Positions 32,876-42,207 of a DNA stretch of 64,000 nt are shown here, piece after piece. Position 1 is the first letter of the stretch. Each line of letters starts with the position of its first letter. A program made the position numbers and the translations under genes. The stretch comes from Falsiroseomonas sp041690465 (GTDB lineage: Bacteria; Pseudomonadota; Alphaproteobacteria; Acetobacterales; Acetobacteraceae): the NCBI RefSeq assembly GCF_041690465.1, contig NZ_JAWLHG010000012.1, forward strand, positions 92,504 through 156,503, written 5' to 3'. Below the pieces are notes generated by a model, which saw nothing but the letters and a program-made list of their open reading frames with translations, did not search any database and was not told the origin of the DNA.

Positions 32876-33826
32876 ATGCAAAAGCTCCTCGACACCACGC
32901 TCGCCCGCGCGCTCGACGCCTGCATCTACCTGCGCTGGCCGCGCCTGCCGCGGCGCTACCGGCTGCTCCGGCCGCATTGGCCGCGCATCGCCTTCCCGCA
33001 GAGCTACGCCGAGCGCCTGCAATGGCGGAAGGTGTTCGACCGCAATCCGCTGTTCGTCACCTTCTCGGACAAGCTGGCTGCGAAGGAGTACATGGCGCGC
33101 ACCTGCCCCGACCTCGCCCTGCCGCGCACGCTGTGGAGCGGCACCGCGATCGAGGATGCGCCGCCAGGGCTGCTGCGGGGCAACGTCGTGGTAAAGGCGA
33201 ACAACGGCAGCGGGATGAACTTCTTCATCCGCGACGGGCGGCATGATCCGGCAGCGCTGCGCGGCGCCACCCGCAGCTGGATGGCGCGGCCCTTCGGCGG
33301 CCACAACGCCGAGTGGGCCTATGGTCCGGTGCCGCGGCGGCTGCTCATCGAGGAACTGCTCGGGACGGAGGAGGCGCCGCCGGCCGAGATCAACATCCGC
33401 GCCGGGCGCGGGCGCATCGCCCATGGCACGCTGCTGCTGCATGCCAAGACGCCGCGGCAATCGGTCGTCTACGTGGATGCCGGCGGGCGGCGGACGGATG
33501 TGCGGCCAGGTGCCGGGATCACGGCGGCGGAGCTGGAACGCATCCCGGTGCCCGGAGGCTATGCGGAGGCGATGCGCCACGCGGTGGCGATGAGCGGTGA
33601 CGTGGACTTCGCGCGCTACGATTTCTACTGGATCGGCGGACGGCTGTATGGCGGGGAGATCACCGTCTATCCCTCCTCGGGCTATGCGGCGGTGAACCCC
33701 TATGAGCGGGCGGTGCTGGAGAGCTGGAACATCCGCACGGCCTGGTTCCTGACCACGGAATTGCGCGGCTGGCACGCCATCTACCGGAACGCGCTGCTGC
33801 GGCACCTGGATCGCACGGGGCAGTAG
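32876..33826 (+). CDS. TupA-like ATP-grasp protein
   Basis: 316-residue protein of the TupA-like ATP-grasp family, seen from FVTFSDKLAAKEYM, VVVKANNGSGMNFFI (nucleotide-binding lysine region), RRLLIEELLG, and the metal-binding end DFYWIGGRLYGGEITVYPSSG. Relatives act in teichuronopeptide or capsular polysaccharide modification, ligating an amino acid to a sugar acid. No polysaccharide gene cluster is nearby. Located 64 bp after the DUF5675 gene and convergent with ppx, 10 bp between stops. Confidence 0.82.
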   Translation: MQKLLDTTLARALDACIYLRWPRLPRRYRLLRPHWPRIAFPQSYAERLQWRKVFDRNPLFVTFSDKLAAKEYMARTCPDLALPRTLWSGTAIEDAPPGLLRGNVVVKANNGSGMNFFIRDGRHDPAALRGATRSWMARPFGGHNAEWAYGPVPRRLLIEELLGTEEAPPAEINIRAGRGRIAHGTLLLHAKTPRQSVVYVDAGGRRTDVRPGAGITAAELERIPVPGGYAEAMRHAVAMSGDVDFARYDFYWIGGRLYGGEITVYPSSGYAAVNPYERAVLESWNIRTAWFLTTELRGWHAIYRNALLRHLDRTGQ

Positions 33827-33836
33827 GCCCGCGGCG

Positions 33837-35363
33837 CTACCCTCCGGCCACCTCGACCGTCGCGGTGAGGCCGAGGGCGCCGGCCAGGGCGTCCAGGCGG
33901 CGCTGCACGCTCTCGCCGGCGAAGACGCCGGTGCCGACCATGAGGCGCAGCAGCAGCGCGCCGCCGACGCGCCGCAATTCCGTGCCGCGCAGCAGCGCGG
34001 TGGTGCCGCCGCTGAGGGTGAAGGCGAGGCGCAGCGCGGCGCCCAGCACCTCGGCACGGCGCTGCGCGGGCTCGCTCAGCAATTGCCGCGCAGTGGCGAG
34101 GTAGGGGTCTGCGGCGGCAGCCTCGTAGCGCAGCGCGGCGACGAGGGCGAGGAAGGCGCGCTGGTGGTGGTCCACGCCGACGCCGGGCTGTCGCAGCACG
34201 CGGTAGAAAGATTGCTCGCCGCGGTAGTCGGGGTGGTCGTGGCTGCCGATGTCGGCGATCCAGCAGGCGGCCTCGCGCAGCGCGGCATCCTCGGGCGCCT
34301 CGTTCTCGAACAGCGGGTCGGTCCAGGCGAGCAGCGCCGGCGCCAGCTCGGGGTCGCGGCCGAAGCGGGCGGCGAGGTCGAGGCCGGCGGCGAGCAGCGG
34401 GTCCTCCTCCCGCACCTCGGGCGGCAGCAGGCGGGCGTACCAGCCCTCGCGCAGCCCGTTGGCGCTGAACACCACGCGGCGGGCGCCGGTGGCGCGCAGC
34501 AGGCGGCGCAGCACGGTGGCGGCGAAGGGCATGTCGCCGAGCCGCTTGAGGGGCGCGCCGGGCATCTTCTCCAGCAGCTTCCGGTCGGCCTTGGCGACGA
34601 CGCCGGCGAGGTCGCGCGCTTCCTCCCGCTTCAGCACGTAGTGATGGACGATGGAGAGCGGATAGCCGGTCTGCGCGATGTGCATCCGCGCCAGCGCGCG
34701 CCAGGCGCCGCCGACGAGGTAGAGATCCCTGCCCTCGCCGCGGCGCAGCCAGGGGATGCGGGCGAGGTCGCCCTCGACGATGGCGCGCGCCTTTGTCACG
34801 TCGCCCCCGGCGCGGTCGGCCAGGCGGATGGCGCCGAGGGGCAGCGAGGCGGCCTGGCCCATGCGGCCGTAGTCGAGTTCCACCAGCTCGAGCGAGCCGC
34901 CGCCCATGTCGCCGAGCACGCCGTCGGCGCCGGGGAAGCCGAGCAGCACGCCGTCGGCGGAGAGCGCACCTTCCTCGGTGCCGGGCAGGACACGGACCGG
35001 GATGCCGGGCAGGCGGGCCTCGATGGCGGCGATGAAGTCGGCGCCGTTCTCGGCGTCGCGGGTGGCGGCGGTGGCGAGGATCTCGACCGGCTCCGCGCCC
35101 ATCGCGCGGGCGACGGCTGCGTAGCGGCCGAGCACGGTCAGCGCCGGCTCGATCGCCGCCTCGTTCAGCCGTCCGGTGGTCTGCAGGCCCCGGCCGAGGC
35201 CGAGCACGGCTTTCTCGTTGAAGATGGTCAGCGGGTTGCGGGAGAAGCCCTCGAACACCACAAGGCGAACGGAGTTGGAGCCGAGGTCCACCACGCCGAG
35301 ACGCGGCGGCACCTGGGCGCGTCGCCTGGCCGGGCGACGCGGCGCCTGGGGAATGGAATCCAC
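33837..35363 (-). CDS. ppx: Exopolyphosphatase Ppx/GppA family
   Basis: 508-residue ASKHA-fold phosphatase that shortens polyphosphate or hydrolyses pppGpp. Motifs are GVVDLGSNSVRLVVFEGF, ILATAATRDAENG, the phosphate loop GDMGGGSLELVEL and a C-terminal HD-like region (GSHDHPDYRGEQSF). The GTG at 35363, four bases after the ppk stop and preceded by CAGGA, is chosen as start; the frame is open further upstream to 35420 inside ppk. It forms an operon with hda and ppk. Confidence 0.9.
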   Translation of the reverse strand: MDSIPQAPRRPARRRAQVPPRLGVVDLGSNSVRLVVFEGFSRNPLTIFNEKAVLGLGRGLQTTGRLNEAAIEPALTVLGRYAAVARAMGAEPVEILATAATRDAENGADFIAAIEARLPGIPVRVLPGTEEGALSADGVLLGFPGADGVLGDMGGGSLELVELDYGRMGQAASLPLGAIRLADRAGGDVTKARAIVEGDLARIPWLRRGEGRDLYLVGGAWRALARMHIAQTGYPLSIVHHYVLKREEARDLAGVVAKADRKLLEKMPGAPLKRLGDMPFAATVLRRLLRATGARRVVFSANGLREGWYARLLPPEVREEDPLLAAGLDLAARFGRDPELAPALLAWTDPLFENEAPEDAALREAACWIADIGSHDHPDYRGEQSFYRVLRQPGVGVDHHQRAFLALVAALRYEAAAADPYLATARQLLSEPAQRRAEVLGAALRLAFTLSGGTTALLRGTELRRVGGALLLRLMVGTGVFAGESVQRRLDALAGALGLTATVEVAGG

Positions 35364-35367
35364 CGCG

Positions 35368-37569
35368 CTAGTCCTGCGCCACGCGGTCCGGCCGGCCTCG
35401 ACGCGAGCCCGCGACGGCATGGCGGGGCGGGCGCGCCGGGCGCGGCTGCAAGGCGCTGCCGCGGCCCGAGAGCGAGGGATTAGTCATGAAATACTCATGC
35501 GCCGAGACGGGTTTCTCCCCGGGTTCCAGCCGGCGATAGACCGCATCGGGCCCAAGCCTCCAGCTCTGCATCGTGTCCTGCAGGTTCACCACCATCACCT
35601 GGTCGAGGATCTGCGCGTGCACCGTCGGGTTTTCGATCGGCACCATCGTCTCAACGCGCCAGTCCATGTTGCGTGCCATCAGGTCGGCGGAGGAGATGAA
35701 CACCCGCGCGCGACGTGAGGGAAGCCGGTGGCCGTTGCCGAACACGTAGATGCGGCTGTGCTCGAGGAAGCGGCCGACGATGGACTTCACGTGGATGTTC
35801 TCCGAGAGGCCCGGCACGCCGGGGCGCAGGCAGCAGATGCCGCGCACCACCGCCTCCACCCGCACGCCGGCCGCACTCGCGCGGTAGAGCGCGTCGATCA
35901 ACTGCTCGTCCACCAGGGAGTTCATTTTCAGCCAGATGGTGGCCGGCTTGCCTTCCTGCGCGAAGGCGATCTCGCGCTCGATCAGGCCGAGGAGCGCGGG
36001 GCGGATGGTCAGCGGCGCAAAGGCCAGCCCTTCCATCGTCTCCGGCCGGGCATAGCCGGTCATGTAGTTGAACAACTTCTGCGCATCGCGCGTCAGCCCG
36101 GGGTCCGCGGTGAAGAAGCTGAGATCGGTGTAGATGCGCGCGGTGACGGGATGGTAGTTGCCGGTGCCGAAATGCGCGTAGCTGCGCAGGCCCTCGCGTT
36201 CGCGGCGCACGACGAGCGAAACCTTGGCGTGGGTCTTCAGCTCCACGAAGCCGTACACCACCTGCACCCCGGCGGCTTCCAGCTCGCGCGCGAGGGCGAT
36301 GTTCCGTTCCTCGTCGAAGCGGGCCTTGATCTCGACGATGCCGGTGACGGACTTGCCGCTCTCCGCCGCCTCGATCAGCGCCTTGACGATCGGGCTGTCG
36401 CGGGTGGTGCGGTAGAGCGTCTGCTTGATGGCGACCACGTTCGGGTCGCGTGCCGCCTGGCGCAGGAACTGCACCACCACGTCGAAGGATTCGTAGGGGT
36501 GATGGACGACGATGTCCTTCGCCGCGATCGCCGCGAAGCAGTCGCCGCCGAAATCGAGGATGCGTTCGGGGAAGCGCGGCGTGTAGGGGGTGAACAGCAG
36601 GTCCGGCCGGTCGTCCACGATCAGCTGGCGCAGGTCGGCGACCCCGAGGAAGCCATCCACCTTGAAGACGCCCTGCGGGTCCGCGGCGAGTTCCTCCACC
36701 ACCAGCTCCAGCATGTCGGCGGGCATGCGCGCATCCACGGTGAGGCGGATGGCACGGCCGCGGCGGCGGCGCTTGAGCGCGGTCTCGTAGGAGCGCACCA
36801 GGTCCTCGGCCTCCTCCTCGAATTCCACGTCGGTGTCGCGGATCAGGCGGAACAGGCCGGTCTCGGCGGGGATGTAGCCCGGGAAGAGCCGGTCGAGGAA
36901 CAATACGATCAGGTCCTCGAGCATGACGAAGCGGATCTGCCCGACGGTGCCCTTCGGCTCGGCGGCGGGCAGGCGGATGAAGCGCTCCACCTGCGGCGGC
37001 AGCGGCAGCAGCGCGCGCATGGTGCCGGCATCCTCCAGTCGGACGAGCTTCAGCACCATGCAAAGGGCAAGGTTGGCGATGAAGGGGAAGGGATGCGCCG
37101 GGTCCACCGCCAGCGGCGTCAACACCGGGAAGATGCGGTCCTGGAAGTAGCTCTCGAGCCAGGCGCGGTCGGCGGCGGTCAGCGCTTCCGGCTCGGCGAC
37201 CACCACGCCGGCCTCGGCGAGCAGGTCGCGCAGGTCGCGCCAGGCCTGTTGCTGGCCAGCGATCAGCGCCTGGGCTTCGCGGTGGATCGCCGCCAGCGCC
37301 TGCGCCGGGGTGAGCCCGTCGGAGGAGGCGGTGACGATGCCGGCGCGCTCCTGGCCGATCAGCCCGGCGACGCGCACGGAATAGAACTCGTCGAGGTTGG
37401 AGGCGGAGATGGCGACGAAGCGCAGCCGCTCCAGCAGCGGGTGGCGCGGGTTGGCCGCCTCCTCCAGCACGCGGCCGTTGAAGGCCAGCCAGGAAAGCTC
37501 CCGGTTGATGAAGCGGGCGGGAGAATCGGCGCCGATCCGGGCGGCGGCATCGGGGGCGAGCGTGTCCAT
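35368..37569 (-). CDS. ppk1: Polyphosphate kinase 1
   Basis: 733-residue enzyme that polymerises the gamma-phosphate of ATP into polyphosphate at the inner membrane. The N-terminal domain starts FINRELSWLAFNGRVLEEA; the two phospholipase D-like lobes carry the catalytic histidines in LKTHAKVSLV and in FLEHSRIYVFGNG. Full length for the family, with a short Arg-rich C-terminal tail. ATG 37569 matches the family; an in-frame ATG at 37641 would overlap hda. Confidence 0.95.
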   Translation of the reverse strand: MDTLAPDAAARIGADSPARFINRELSWLAFNGRVLEEAANPRHPLLERLRFVAISASNLDEFYSVRVAGLIGQERAGIVTASSDGLTPAQALAAIHREAQALIAGQQQAWRDLRDLLAEAGVVVAEPEALTAADRAWLESYFQDRIFPVLTPLAVDPAHPFPFIANLALCMVLKLVRLEDAGTMRALLPLPPQVERFIRLPAAEPKGTVGQIRFVMLEDLIVLFLDRLFPGYIPAETGLFRLIRDTDVEFEEEAEDLVRSYETALKRRRRGRAIRLTVDARMPADMLELVVEELAADPQGVFKVDGFLGVADLRQLIVDDRPDLLFTPYTPRFPERILDFGGDCFAAIAAKDIVVHHPYESFDVVVQFLRQAARDPNVVAIKQTLYRTTRDSPIVKALIEAAESGKSVTGIVEIKARFDEERNIALARELEAAGVQVVYGFVELKTHAKVSLVVRREREGLRSYAHFGTGNYHPVTARIYTDLSFFTADPGLTRDAQKLFNYMTGYARPETMEGLAFAPLTIRPALLGLIEREIAFAQEGKPATIWLKMNSLVDEQLIDALYRASAAGVRVEAVVRGICCLRPGVPGLSENIHVKSIVGRFLEHSRIYVFGNGHRLPSRRARVFISSADLMARNMDWRVETMVPIENPTVHAQILDQVMVVNLQDTMQSWRLGPDAVYRRLEPGEKPVSAHEYFMTNPSLSGRGSALQPRPARPPRHAVAGSRRGRPDRVAQD

Positions 37570-37579
37570 CGGCGGCAGG

Positions 37580-38311
37580 TTAGCCCAGCGGGGTATCGCG
37601 GGGCGAGACGTCCGGAGGCTCCGCAACCGGAACGTCATCATTCCCGAGCAGCCGGGCCAGCACCGCGCGGGCGAAGGGCCGGGTGATCGGCGCGCCGCGC
37701 GCCAGGGCGGCGGCGTCCAGCGCGGCGACGGCGGCGGCGATGGCGGCGGCCTCGCGCGGCAGTCGGGCCAGCAGGAAGGCCTGCACCTCCGGCGCGACGC
37801 GGAGTTGCCGGTCGGCCAGGTGCTTGGCCAGCAGGCCTTCGAGCAGGGTGTCGGTCGGCGCGCCGATGCCCACGGCCAGAGTGGCCTTGAGGCGGGAGGC
37901 GAGGTCGGGCAGCAGCGTCGGCCAGCGGGCGGGCGGTTCGCGTGCGGCCATCAGCAGGGGCGCACCGGCTTCGGCGCTGCGGTTGACCAGATGGAACAGC
38001 GCCACCTCGGGCGCCGCGTCGGCGTCATCCAGCGCGGTGCCGGCGGCAGGGGCCAGGGCAAGTGTCGCGGTCAGCGCCCGGCCCTGCAGAAGCCGCCAGC
38101 CCTGGCTGGCGGCGGTGGCGCGCAGCATGTGCGATTTGCCCGTCCTCGCCGGGCCGAACAGGGCGAGGCGGTGCAGCGGCCAGTCCCAGGGGCGGTCGAG
38201 CCAGGCCAGCGCCTCGGCGTTGGAGGCATCCTCCACCAGGTCGGCGCGGTCGGCGGAGGGCGCGACCGGCAGCGGCAGGGGAAGCTGGCGGGGAGGATCC
38301 GAGGGGGTCAC
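37580..38311 (-). CDS. hdaA: DnaA-homologue HdaA/Hda-like replication regulator
   Basis: 243-residue AAA+ protein related to the ATPase domain of DnaA. P-loop LFGPARTGKSHML (GxxxxGKS) and sensor-like DLASRLKATL are visible, but no C-terminal DNA-binding domain IV is present. In alphaproteobacteria HdaA stimulates ATP hydrolysis by DnaA and prevents over-initiation. The N-terminal QLPLPLPV resembles the clamp-binding QL(S/P)LP motif at which Hda docks on DnaN. The start is a GTG at 38311, chosen because it leaves this motif at residues 9-14. Followed by ppk1 and ppx, a conserved order. Confidence 0.85.
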   Translation of the reverse strand: MTPSDPPRQLPLPLPVAPSADRADLVEDASNAEALAWLDRPWDWPLHRLALFGPARTGKSHMLRATAASQGWRLLQGRALTATLALAPAAGTALDDADAAPEVALFHLVNRSAEAGAPLLMAAREPPARWPTLLPDLASRLKATLAVGIGAPTDTLLEGLLAKHLADRQLRVAPEVQAFLLARLPREAAAIAAAVAALDAAALARGAPITRPFARAVLARLLGNDDVPVAEPPDVSPRDTPLG

Positions 38312-38343
38312 GGCGCGTGCATACCACGCCCGACCGGCTGGCC

Positions 38344-39705
38344 TCACTCCGCCCGGAGCACCTGTACCGATCCTGGCAGGCTCTCGCCCTGCCACAGCGC
38401 ATCCAGCAGGTCCCGCGCCGCGTGCTCGCCGATCGCCGGCCCCGCCAGTTCCAGGAACTTGGCCGAAAGCTCCGCATCGCTGAGCGGCGCATCGGGATCG
38501 CCCTTGCGGGTGGGCTGGTAGCGCTCCAGCACCCTTCCGTCGCGGAGCGTCACGCGCAGCCGTGCGGCGCGGCGCTGCGGGTAGGCGGCGGCGAGTTCGG
38601 GATCGAGGCTGACGCTGACACGCGGCATCAGCGCATGGATCGCGGGGTCGCGCAGCCGCTCCGGCGCGAAGGCGGCGATGCGCACTCCGCCCAGCAACAG
38701 CAGCGCGGCGGCGCAGTACTGCATGCTGAACCGCGCCTCCTGCTCGGTGGTGATGTGCGGGCGGTCGCAGATGTCCTTGGTCGCGCCATAGCCGGCGACA
38801 TGGATGTGCTCGATGTCGTCCGGGCCGAAGCCGGCCTCCGCCCGCAACGCGGCGAGCGCGTCGAGCCCGGGGAAGATGTGGCCGCAGCAGCCATGGTTCT
38901 TCACGGTGATGGCAGCGATCGCATGGGTCTCCCCCAGCCCGGCCAACGCCCTGTCCCACTTGCCGCGGTCTTCGCTGGTGGCAGCGGCGAAGCCGACCGG
39001 GCCGTCCAGCACGTCGAGCGCGCCGGTCACGCCCGCATGGGCCGCCAATGCGGCCAGCGCGCCGGCCTCGGCGGCGTGACCGGCATGCAGCGGCTTGCTC
39101 ATCCCCTCGCCGCGGAAGGCCTGTTGCAGGCCGCCGGCCATGGTCGCCGCCGTGGCCAGCGCATGGCCGGTGCGCGCTGCGTCGCTGCCGAGCAGCACGG
39201 CGACGGCGGCGGCGGCGCCGAAGGTGCCGACCGTGCCGGTGGTGTGCCAGAAGCGGTAATGGCTGGGCTGCACCGCCATGCCGATGCGGCAGGAGACCTC
39301 GTAGCCGGCGATGATGGCGCGCAGCAGGTCCGCAAGGGTCGCGCCGCGCGCCTGTGCCGCGGCCAGCGCGGCACCGATCGTCGGGCAGCCGGGGTGGTAG
39401 CCGGAATCGCGGTGGATGTCGTCGAACTCGACGGTGTGGCTCGCGGTCGCGTTGAGCAGCGCGGCGCGGCGCAACGAGGAAGCGCGGCCATCCACGTAGC
39501 AGAAGGCCGCATCCGCTGCGCCGTGGGTGGCGTCGGGCGGCAGGGCGCGGGCCAGCAGCGTCGCCGGGGGACGCTGGCAGCCGGGAAGCAGCGCCGCGAC
39601 CCAGTCCACCAGCGCCCGCCGGGCGTGATGCGCCAGCGCGGGATCGAGCGGGCGGCCGCGCCAACCGGCGGCATGTTCGGCGAGGGCGATGAGGGGATTG
39701 CTCAT
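38344..39705 (-). CDS. MmgE/PrpD-family protein
   Basis: 453-residue protein of the MmgE/PrpD superfamily (2-methylcitrate dehydratase, iminodisuccinate epimerase, itaconate-related enzymes). Typical are DWVAALLPG, ASHTVEFDDIHRDSGYHPGCPTI, VKNHGCCGHIF and the C-terminal LRVTLRDGRVLE. Reaction not deducible: no prpB, prpC or citrate genes are near. Its position between perM and hdaA breaks a block that is usually contiguous, hinting at an insertion. ATG 39705. Confidence 0.85.
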   Translation of the reverse strand: MSNPLIALAEHAAGWRGRPLDPALAHHARRALVDWVAALLPGCQRPPATLLARALPPDATHGAADAAFCYVDGRASSLRRAALLNATASHTVEFDDIHRDSGYHPGCPTIGAALAAAQARGATLADLLRAIIAGYEVSCRIGMAVQPSHYRFWHTTGTVGTFGAAAAVAVLLGSDAARTGHALATAATMAGGLQQAFRGEGMSKPLHAGHAAEAGALAALAAHAGVTGALDVLDGPVGFAAATSEDRGKWDRALAGLGETHAIAAITVKNHGCCGHIFPGLDALAALRAEAGFGPDDIEHIHVAGYGATKDICDRPHITTEQEARFSMQYCAAALLLLGGVRIAAFAPERLRDPAIHALMPRVSVSLDPELAAAYPQRRAARLRVTLRDGRVLERYQPTRKGDPDAPLSDAELSAKFLELAGPAIGEHAARDLLDALWQGESLPGSVQVLRAE

Positions 39706-39840
39706 GCGGGCACTCCGACATGCCGGCGCCGGGCTGGCAAGATGGCAGGCACCAGCGTGCGGCGGCGCCATCGCCGCCGGCTGGACAGGCGGTGCCATGC
39801 CTGGGCAGATGGCGGAACGTTGGAAGAGGAAACCGACCCC

Positions 39841-40395
39841 ATGCCGAACCTGGCGGATATCGCGGAGCCGTTCCCGGGCCAGCTCGTCGCGCAGGTCGGC
39901 GTGGCGACCATGCCGGTCCCCTGGGCGTGCCACAACGCGACCCTTGCCTGGCTCTACCATGCGGAGTTCGGGCGCGCCGTCACCGGGCTGGAGTTCGGCT
40001 CCTTCTTCCTCGGCGCGCAGGCGATCATGGGGGAGATGGCGAAGGAGGGCATGACGCTGGCCGCGCCCAGCGGCGGCGGGCAGATCTTCGTGCCGGCCGG
40101 GACGGTGCTGATCTTCGTCCGCGACGGCGGCGCAAAGCATTCCTGCGTGATGAAGGCGAACAACCTGATCGTCGGCTACAACCAGCAGGGCTGGCTCGCC
40201 GGCAAGGGCGGCGACCACAGCTTCTCCATGCACAGCACGAAGGAGATCCGCTGGCAGGGCGGCGGCTCGGTGCTCGGCTCGGCGGACCAGGTCTGCAGCC
40301 TGGTGGCGGTGCCGGAGGCGGTGGCGCGGCGGAAGGTGCGGGAGGTCGTGACCCGCGCGGCGGCACCGGTGGCGGTCGGCGGCGTCGGCGGCTGA
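39841..40395 (+). CDS. Unknown protein, papain/NlpC-like fold candidate
   Basis: 184-residue protein without a recognised family. Cys30 begins a helix (WACHNATLAWLYHAEFG); later a beta-rich part reads FVPAGTVLIFVRDGG, then KHSCVMKANNLIVGYNQQGW with His100 and Asn107/108. The order Cys in helix, proline-glycine turn leading a strand, His at the start of the next strand and a polar residue shortly after recalls NlpC/P60 or papain-like hydrolases. This is inference by pattern. No signal peptide. A ribosome-like AGAGGA lies 12 bases before the ATG. Divergent from MmgE/PrpD. Confidence 0.6.
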   Translation: MPNLADIAEPFPGQLVAQVGVATMPVPWACHNATLAWLYHAEFGRAVTGLEFGSFFLGAQAIMGEMAKEGMTLAAPSGGGQIFVPAGTVLIFVRDGGAKHSCVMKANNLIVGYNQQGWLAGKGGDHSFSMHSTKEIRWQGGGSVLGSADQVCSLVAVPEAVARRKVREVVTRAAAPVAVGGVGG

Positions 40396-40408
40396 TCCGC
40401 GCCGCGCG

Positions 40409-41614
40409 TCAGGACCCGGTCCGCGGCGGGTCGAGGTAGAGCGGGCTTTCCAGGTAGCGGCGTAGCCAGTAGCGGGCGATCACGCCAATCGCCGCCGCCA
40501 TCGGCACCGCCAGCAGCACGCCGAGGAACCCGAAGGCCACGCCGCCGGCGAACAGCGCGAAGATCACCCAGGCGGCGTGCAGCTGCACCCGGTCGCCCAG
40601 CAGCCGGGGATAGATGATGTAGCCCTCGACAACCTGCCCGGTGACGAAGACGGCGACCACCATCCCCACCCCCTGCCAGGTGCCGAACTGCGCCGCCGCC
40701 AGCAGCACCGCGGTGACGAAGCCGGTCAGCGAGCCGACATAGGGGATGAAGGAGAGCACGCCGGCCATCAGCCCGACGATCAGCCCGAGCTCCAGCCCCA
40801 CCAGCTGCAGCCCGAAGGCGTAGAACAGGCCGAGGATCAGGCAGCACAGCAGCTGCCCGCGCAGCCAGGCGGCCAGCACCCGGTCGGTGTCGCGCGCCAG
40901 CTGCCGCAGCACATGCGCCGAACGCCGCGGCAGCCAGGCATCCACGCGCGCAATGATGCGCTGCCAGTCGCGCAGCAGGTAGAAGGCGACGATCGGCGTG
41001 ACGATCACCACCATGAACACGTTGAACAGCGCGACGCCACCGCCGATCAGCCGCCCGACCGCGGTGCCGAGGAAGGTGACCATCGCACCGGCCTGGCGCA
41101 CCGCGAGGTCCCGCAGCTGGGCGTCCACCACCTCCTGCCCGAAGGCGTCCTGCGCGCGTTCCAGCGCCTGCTGCACCAGCGTGCCGATACCGGTGACATA
41201 GGCAGGCAGGCGGGCGATCAGCACGCCGATCTGCGCGATCAGCAAGGGATAGAGCAGCAGCACCGCCAGCAGGCCGATCGCCGACAGCGCAAGCACCATC
41301 AGGAAGGCCGCCAGGCCGCGCGGCACGCCGATGCGCGCCATCCGCTCGGTCGGCGGATCGAGGAAATAGGCAATGCAGCCGGCCAGCACGAAGGGCGTCA
41401 GGATCGCCGAGAACAGCCAGATGGCGAAGAGCAATGCCGCCAGCATGCCGAGCACCAGCGTCAGGCGCTGCGCGCGGGTGGCGGTGCGCGCCCCGTTGAG
41501 GGGCGGCGGCCAGCCGGCGGCGCGCGGCGGCTCGCGCAGGGGCTGGGCGCGCAGCGGCGGCACGGCGGGGACGGCCGGCGTGGTGGCGGACGGCTTCGGC
41601 TCCTGCGGGGTCAT
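40409..41614 (-). CDS. perM: AI-2E/PerM-family transporter
   Basis: 401-residue membrane protein of the AI-2E transporter superfamily, with paired helices at residues 55-105, a soluble middle and helices from 160 to the C-terminus (TPIVAFYLLRDW, GVLSFIPYVGSLTGF, LLGDRVQLHAAWV). An extended N-terminal Pro-rich segment of about 45 residues is cytoplasmic. Members act as small-molecule permeases or Na+/H+ exchangers; the substrate here is unknown. ATG 41614 overlaps the stop of the phosphatidyltransferase gene by four bases. Confidence 0.87.
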   Translation of the reverse strand: MTPQEPKPSATTPAVPAVPPLRAQPLREPPRAAGWPPPLNGARTATRAQRLTLVLGMLAALLFAIWLFSAILTPFVLAGCIAYFLDPPTERMARIGVPRGLAAFLMVLALSAIGLLAVLLLYPLLIAQIGVLIARLPAYVTGIGTLVQQALERAQDAFGQEVVDAQLRDLAVRQAGAMVTFLGTAVGRLIGGGVALFNVFMVVIVTPIVAFYLLRDWQRIIARVDAWLPRRSAHVLRQLARDTDRVLAAWLRGQLLCCLILGLFYAFGLQLVGLELGLIVGLMAGVLSFIPYVGSLTGFVTAVLLAAAQFGTWQGVGMVVAVFVTGQVVEGYIIYPRLLGDRVQLHAAWVIFALFAGGVAFGFLGVLLAVPMAAAIGVIARYWLRRYLESPLYLDPPRTGS

Positions 41615-42207
41615 CGCGGCCGCCTCGCCGCCAGCCAGACATAGGCGGCGCCGGAGGCCACCGTGCTGGCCGCGGTGGCGGCGATCATCGCTTCGAGCAG
41701 CGGCCCGACCGAGAGGCTCCACCCCGCCACCAGCAGCGCGAAGGCGGCGAGCGCGATCTGCAGCACGGTGTTCGCCTTGGAGAGCATGATCGGCTGGATC
41801 GAGGGTGGCTGCCCCAGCACGTAGAGCACCAGCACGCCGCCGACGATCACCAGGTCGCGGAACACCACCAGGATCGCCAGCCAGTCCGGCAGCACGCCGA
41901 CCGCGGCAAGGGTGACATAGATCGAGACCAGCAGCGCCTTGTCCGCCACCGGATCGAGGATGGCGCCGAGCTTGGAGCGTGAATTCCGCACCCGTGCCAG
42001 CCAGCCGTCTATGCCGTCGGAGATGCCGGCGGCGAGGAACAGCCAGAAGGCGAGGTCGAAGCGGTGCTGGAGGACCAGCCACACCGCGCCCGGCACGGCG
42101 CAGAGGCGGGCGAAGGTGATCGCGTTGGGCAGGGTGAACAGCCCCGCCTCGACCGGCGCCGCGGCGCCCTGCCCCTCGCTGGGCGGCGGCTCAGCGCCCG
42201 CCGGCAA
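41611..42207 (-). CDS. CDP-alcohol phosphatidyltransferase (PgsA-like)
   Basis: 198-residue integral membrane enzyme of phospholipid synthesis. The catalytic signature DGxDGxxARxxxxxxxxGxxxDPxxDK is seen as SDGIDGWLARVRNSRSKLG followed by ILDPVADK, in the second helix region. LPNAITFARL at the start is typical of PgsA or cardiolipin synthase of the CDP-alcohol type. The start is uncertain because no ATG precedes the domain: TTG 42207 overlaps the upstream gene by 17 bp, GTG 42252 is the alternative. Confidence 0.82.
   Translation of the reverse strand: MPAGAEPPPSEGQGAAAPVEAGLFTLPNAITFARLCAVPGAVWLVLQHRFDLAFWLFLAAGISDGIDGWLARVRNSRSKLGAILDPVADKALLVSIYVTLAAVGVLPDWLAILVVFRDLVIVGGVLVLYVLGQPPSIQPIMLSKANTVLQIALAAFALLVAGWSLSVGPLLEAMIAATAASTVASGAAYVWLAARRPR

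Noticed and set aside
38312..39721. Upstream extension of the hdaA frame
   Set aside because: Low-complexity Arg/Ala/Gly sequence antisense-in-frame to the MmgE/PrpD gene on the same strand; hdaA is recognisable only from 38311 downward.
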